Below, piece by piece: positions 62,766 through 64,000 of a DNA stretch of 64,000 nt (position 1 is its first letter; each line of letters begins with the position of its first letter). Made by a program: the position numbers and the translations under genes. The stretch is from Pedobacter sp. ASV12 (GTDB taxonomy: Bacteria > Bacteroidota > Bacteroidia > Sphingobacteriales > Sphingobacteriaceae). The DNA lies in contig NZ_JAELUC010000001.1 of assembly GCF_016429155.1 (NCBI RefSeq), positions 124,001 to 188,000 of the forward strand. Direction: 5' to 3'. A model generated the notes under the pieces. It did not search any database. It was given only the letters and a program-made list of their open reading frames with translations, and had not been told where the DNA came from.

Positions 62766-63236
62766 ATGAATCATCCCAACCAACAACTGATTGAGCATTT
62801 TTATACTTGTTTTAAGCACAAGGATTACAAAGGCATGCAAGCTTGCTATGCCGATAATGCTGTTTTTAGCGATCCCGTATTTCAAAACCTCAATGCCGAA
62901 CAGGTAAGGGCCATGTGGGAAATGCTGCTGTCGAGAGCGAAGGACTTTAACATCGAATTTAGCGAGGTAAGTGCCGATGATGGCCATGGAAAGGCCCATT
63001 GGGATGCATACTACGTTTTTTCTTCCACCGGACGCCACGTGGTAAACCGCATTGAGGCCAGTTTTGAATTAGCCGATGGCAAAATCGTTAAGCATACTGA
63101 TAAATTCAACTTTTATGTCTGGGCCCGACAGGCACTGGGCTTTAGTGGCTGGCTGTTGGGCTGGACGGGCTATTTGCACCAAAAAGTAAGGGAGCAGGCC
63201 ATGGACAACCTGAACAGGTTTATGGCGAATAAATAA
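62766..63236 (+). CDS. NTF2-like (SnoaL-type) fold protein
   Basis: A 156-aa cytoplasmic protein with the cone-shaped nuclear transport factor 2-like fold: an N-terminal helix (LIEHFYTCFKHKDYKGMQAC), the family-typical AVFSDPVFQNL strand and helix, then VNRIEASFELADGKIVKHTD as long strands. Such proteins are enzymes or binding proteins of many kinds; no activity can be assigned. Single gene with a leaderless-type promoter. Confidence 0.85.
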   Translation: MNHPNQQLIEHFYTCFKHKDYKGMQACYADNAVFSDPVFQNLNAEQVRAMWEMLLSRAKDFNIEFSEVSADDGHGKAHWDAYYVFSSTGRHVVNRIEASFELADGKIVKHTDKFNFYVWARQALGFSGWLLGWTGYLHQKVREQAMDNLNRFMANK

Positions 63237-63251
63237 GGCATAGACGTTTTT

Positions 63252-63320
63252 CACCACCTAAGACACCTTAGTCCACCCGAGTTGGGTAATCCTTAACTAT
63301 TCTTAAACGTCTAAGGTGGT
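63252..63320. repeat. REP-like palindrome cluster, copy 2
   Basis: CACCTAAGACACCTTAG at 63254 and TCTTAAACGTCTAAGGTGGT at 63301-63320. The reverse complement of the latter matches 40717-40736 at 18 of 20 positions, so the two clusters belong to one dispersed family. Confidence 0.5.
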
Positions 63321-63812
63321 AATTTTAGATCCCGTCCATATGAGTTGAACTGTTATGGAAAAGCAAAGGAAGCATTTCATTTGATCGAAAGTCCTGCTTT
63401 TTGCTAAAGTTTTTTCGCTTCGTTCAAAACTACCGCTGTCAATCGGGTTTGGAACAGGGCTATCTATGCTACTATGAACGGGCTTTTATGTTATCGCACA
63501 ATCATTGTCACTTCGCTATGTGGCATGCAAAGCTTTGGAAGAAAAGGCAAACCGAAGCATTGCACTACCTCACACTTTGCTAAAAATAGGCAAGGACGCA
63601 GAAGTGCTGTAGTAACACAAGCTAACCAATGACTTTCACACGACTTGACCTTGCACCATCAAAGCGGAGGTTTAGGATTTGCGACAAAGGTTTGAAGCCT
63701 TGAATTTTTGGTCACTTTTGTTTCAAGACAAAAGGACTGGCCCCGCCGGCTAGGAGGCGGAAGCAAAGTGTTCGGGATAGATGCCGGGATCGATATCCAG
63801 CATGACGCATTC
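63321..63812. other. Gene-free region, probably a degenerate dispersed repeat
   Basis: No supported gene in this stretch. It contains a short hairpin CCGCC/GGCGG near 63740-63760 and sequence such as GGTCACTTTTGTTTCAAGAC that I recall as recurring between genes in related genomes. Short frames here are not gene-like. Recollection-based, so weak. Confidence 0.35.
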
Positions 63813-64000
63813 TTAGGTCAGTTTCTCAATAATCGATGCCACATCCAATTGTTGCTGCTCGCCACTTTTCATGTCTTTGAGCGTAAGCAAGCCATTTTGC
63901 ATTTCCTCGGCACCAATTAAAACCACAAAAGGAATATTTTTCGAATCGGCGTAACCCAATTGTTTTTTGAGCTTGGTGGCAGATGGATAAAGCTCGGTGG
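63813..64000 (-). CDS. hisS: Histidyl-tRNA synthetase, C-terminal end only
   Basis: The last 62 codons of a protein that runs off the right edge (stop TAA at 63813-63815). The visible part, TELYPSATKLKKQLGYA then IPFVVLIGAEEMQNG and ending DVASIIEKLT, is the anticodon-binding domain end of class II HisRS. The enzyme charges tRNA-His. Only the C-terminal end is seen, so activity cannot be judged. Confidence 0.85.
   Translation of the reverse strand, partial: TELYPSATKLKKQLGYADSKNIPFVVLIGAEEMQNGLLTLKDMKSGEQQQLDVASIIEKLT

Noticed and set aside
63708..63920. A 70-codon plus-strand frame at the right end
   Set aside because: It runs into the antisense of hisS and starts in what looks like a repeat; no gene-like features.
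1..64000. CRISPR arrays, tRNA or rRNA genes, transposases, integrases, phage genes
   Set aside because: None of the characteristic repeats, cloverleaf sequences or protein motifs were found.

Overview
The window reads as chromosomal DNA of a Bacteroidota bacterium, most likely the family Sphingobacteriaceae (Pedobacter-like). The evidence is taxon-typical families: GLPGLI protein, SusC-type plug and CarboxypepD_reg outer-membrane barrels, DUF3127, DUF4197, DUF5687, DUF2911, an RprX/RprY-like two-component pair and the rSAM/DUF4130 pair. Many start sites also carry the Bacteroidota -7 promoter element TAnnTTTG. I see no prophage, insertion sequence, integrase, CRISPR array, tRNA or rRNA. Both ends cut a gene: htrA loses its 3' end on the left and hisS its 5' end on the right.

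Layout. 1-6.8 kb: htrA (-), dapF (+), a PIF1-like helicase and a DUF4153 membrane protein (-). 6.9-14.1 kb: an envelope block with an outer-membrane barrel plus GLPGLI protein (+), a small membrane protein, an RprY/RprX-like regulator-kinase pair and DUF3127 (-). 14.2-18.6 kb: THUMP methyltransferase, XRE regulator, HD hydrolase and the radical-SAM/DUF4130 DNA-repair pair. 18.6-21.7 kb: a phosphate module (PhoR-like kinase, DUF47, Pit). 21.7-28.7 kb: PaiB-like flavoprotein, an ECF sigma factor with a TonB-tailed anti-sigma-like partner divergent from a von Willebrand protein, DUF4197 lipoprotein and phytase-like esterase. 28.8-34.5 kb: DEAD-box helicase, rarA with an ABC exporter, and an OmpA lipoprotein. 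34.5-45.4 kb: oxidoreductase, hutH, a GntR/ABC operon, a TonB receptor with a Cys/His-rich small protein, and hutU. 45.5-53.9 kb: TetR-UbiB kinase pair, a protein of unknown function, a second barrel with a tandem palindromic operator, TlpA, DoxX and a LEA-like lipoprotein. 54-64 kb: PIG-L deacetylase, a 41-residue membrane protein with a sodium symporter, DUF2911, SDR-like protein, alpha/beta hydrolase, OsmC, a receiver-only regulator, an NTF2-like protein, a non-coding repeat region and hisS.

The most informative signals are regulatory. (1) Two TTAACA direct-repeat boxes lie at exactly the same distance from a -7 element before the PhoR-like kinase and before DUF47-pit, which looks like a Pho box. 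(2) A second motif, TGTTAAA repeated every 10 bp, occurs in front of dapF/htrA, the barrel-GLPGLI operon (three copies), the RprX-like kinase and the alpha/beta hydrolase, suggesting an envelope-stress regulon. (3) Several genes have the -7 element only 4-6 nt from the start codon, predicting leaderless mRNAs. (4) A perfect palindrome overlaps the predicted start site of the GntR/ABC operon. (5) A tandem palindrome TACGAA-N4-TTCGTA precedes the second barrel. Promoter and operator calls are inferences from pattern and position only.
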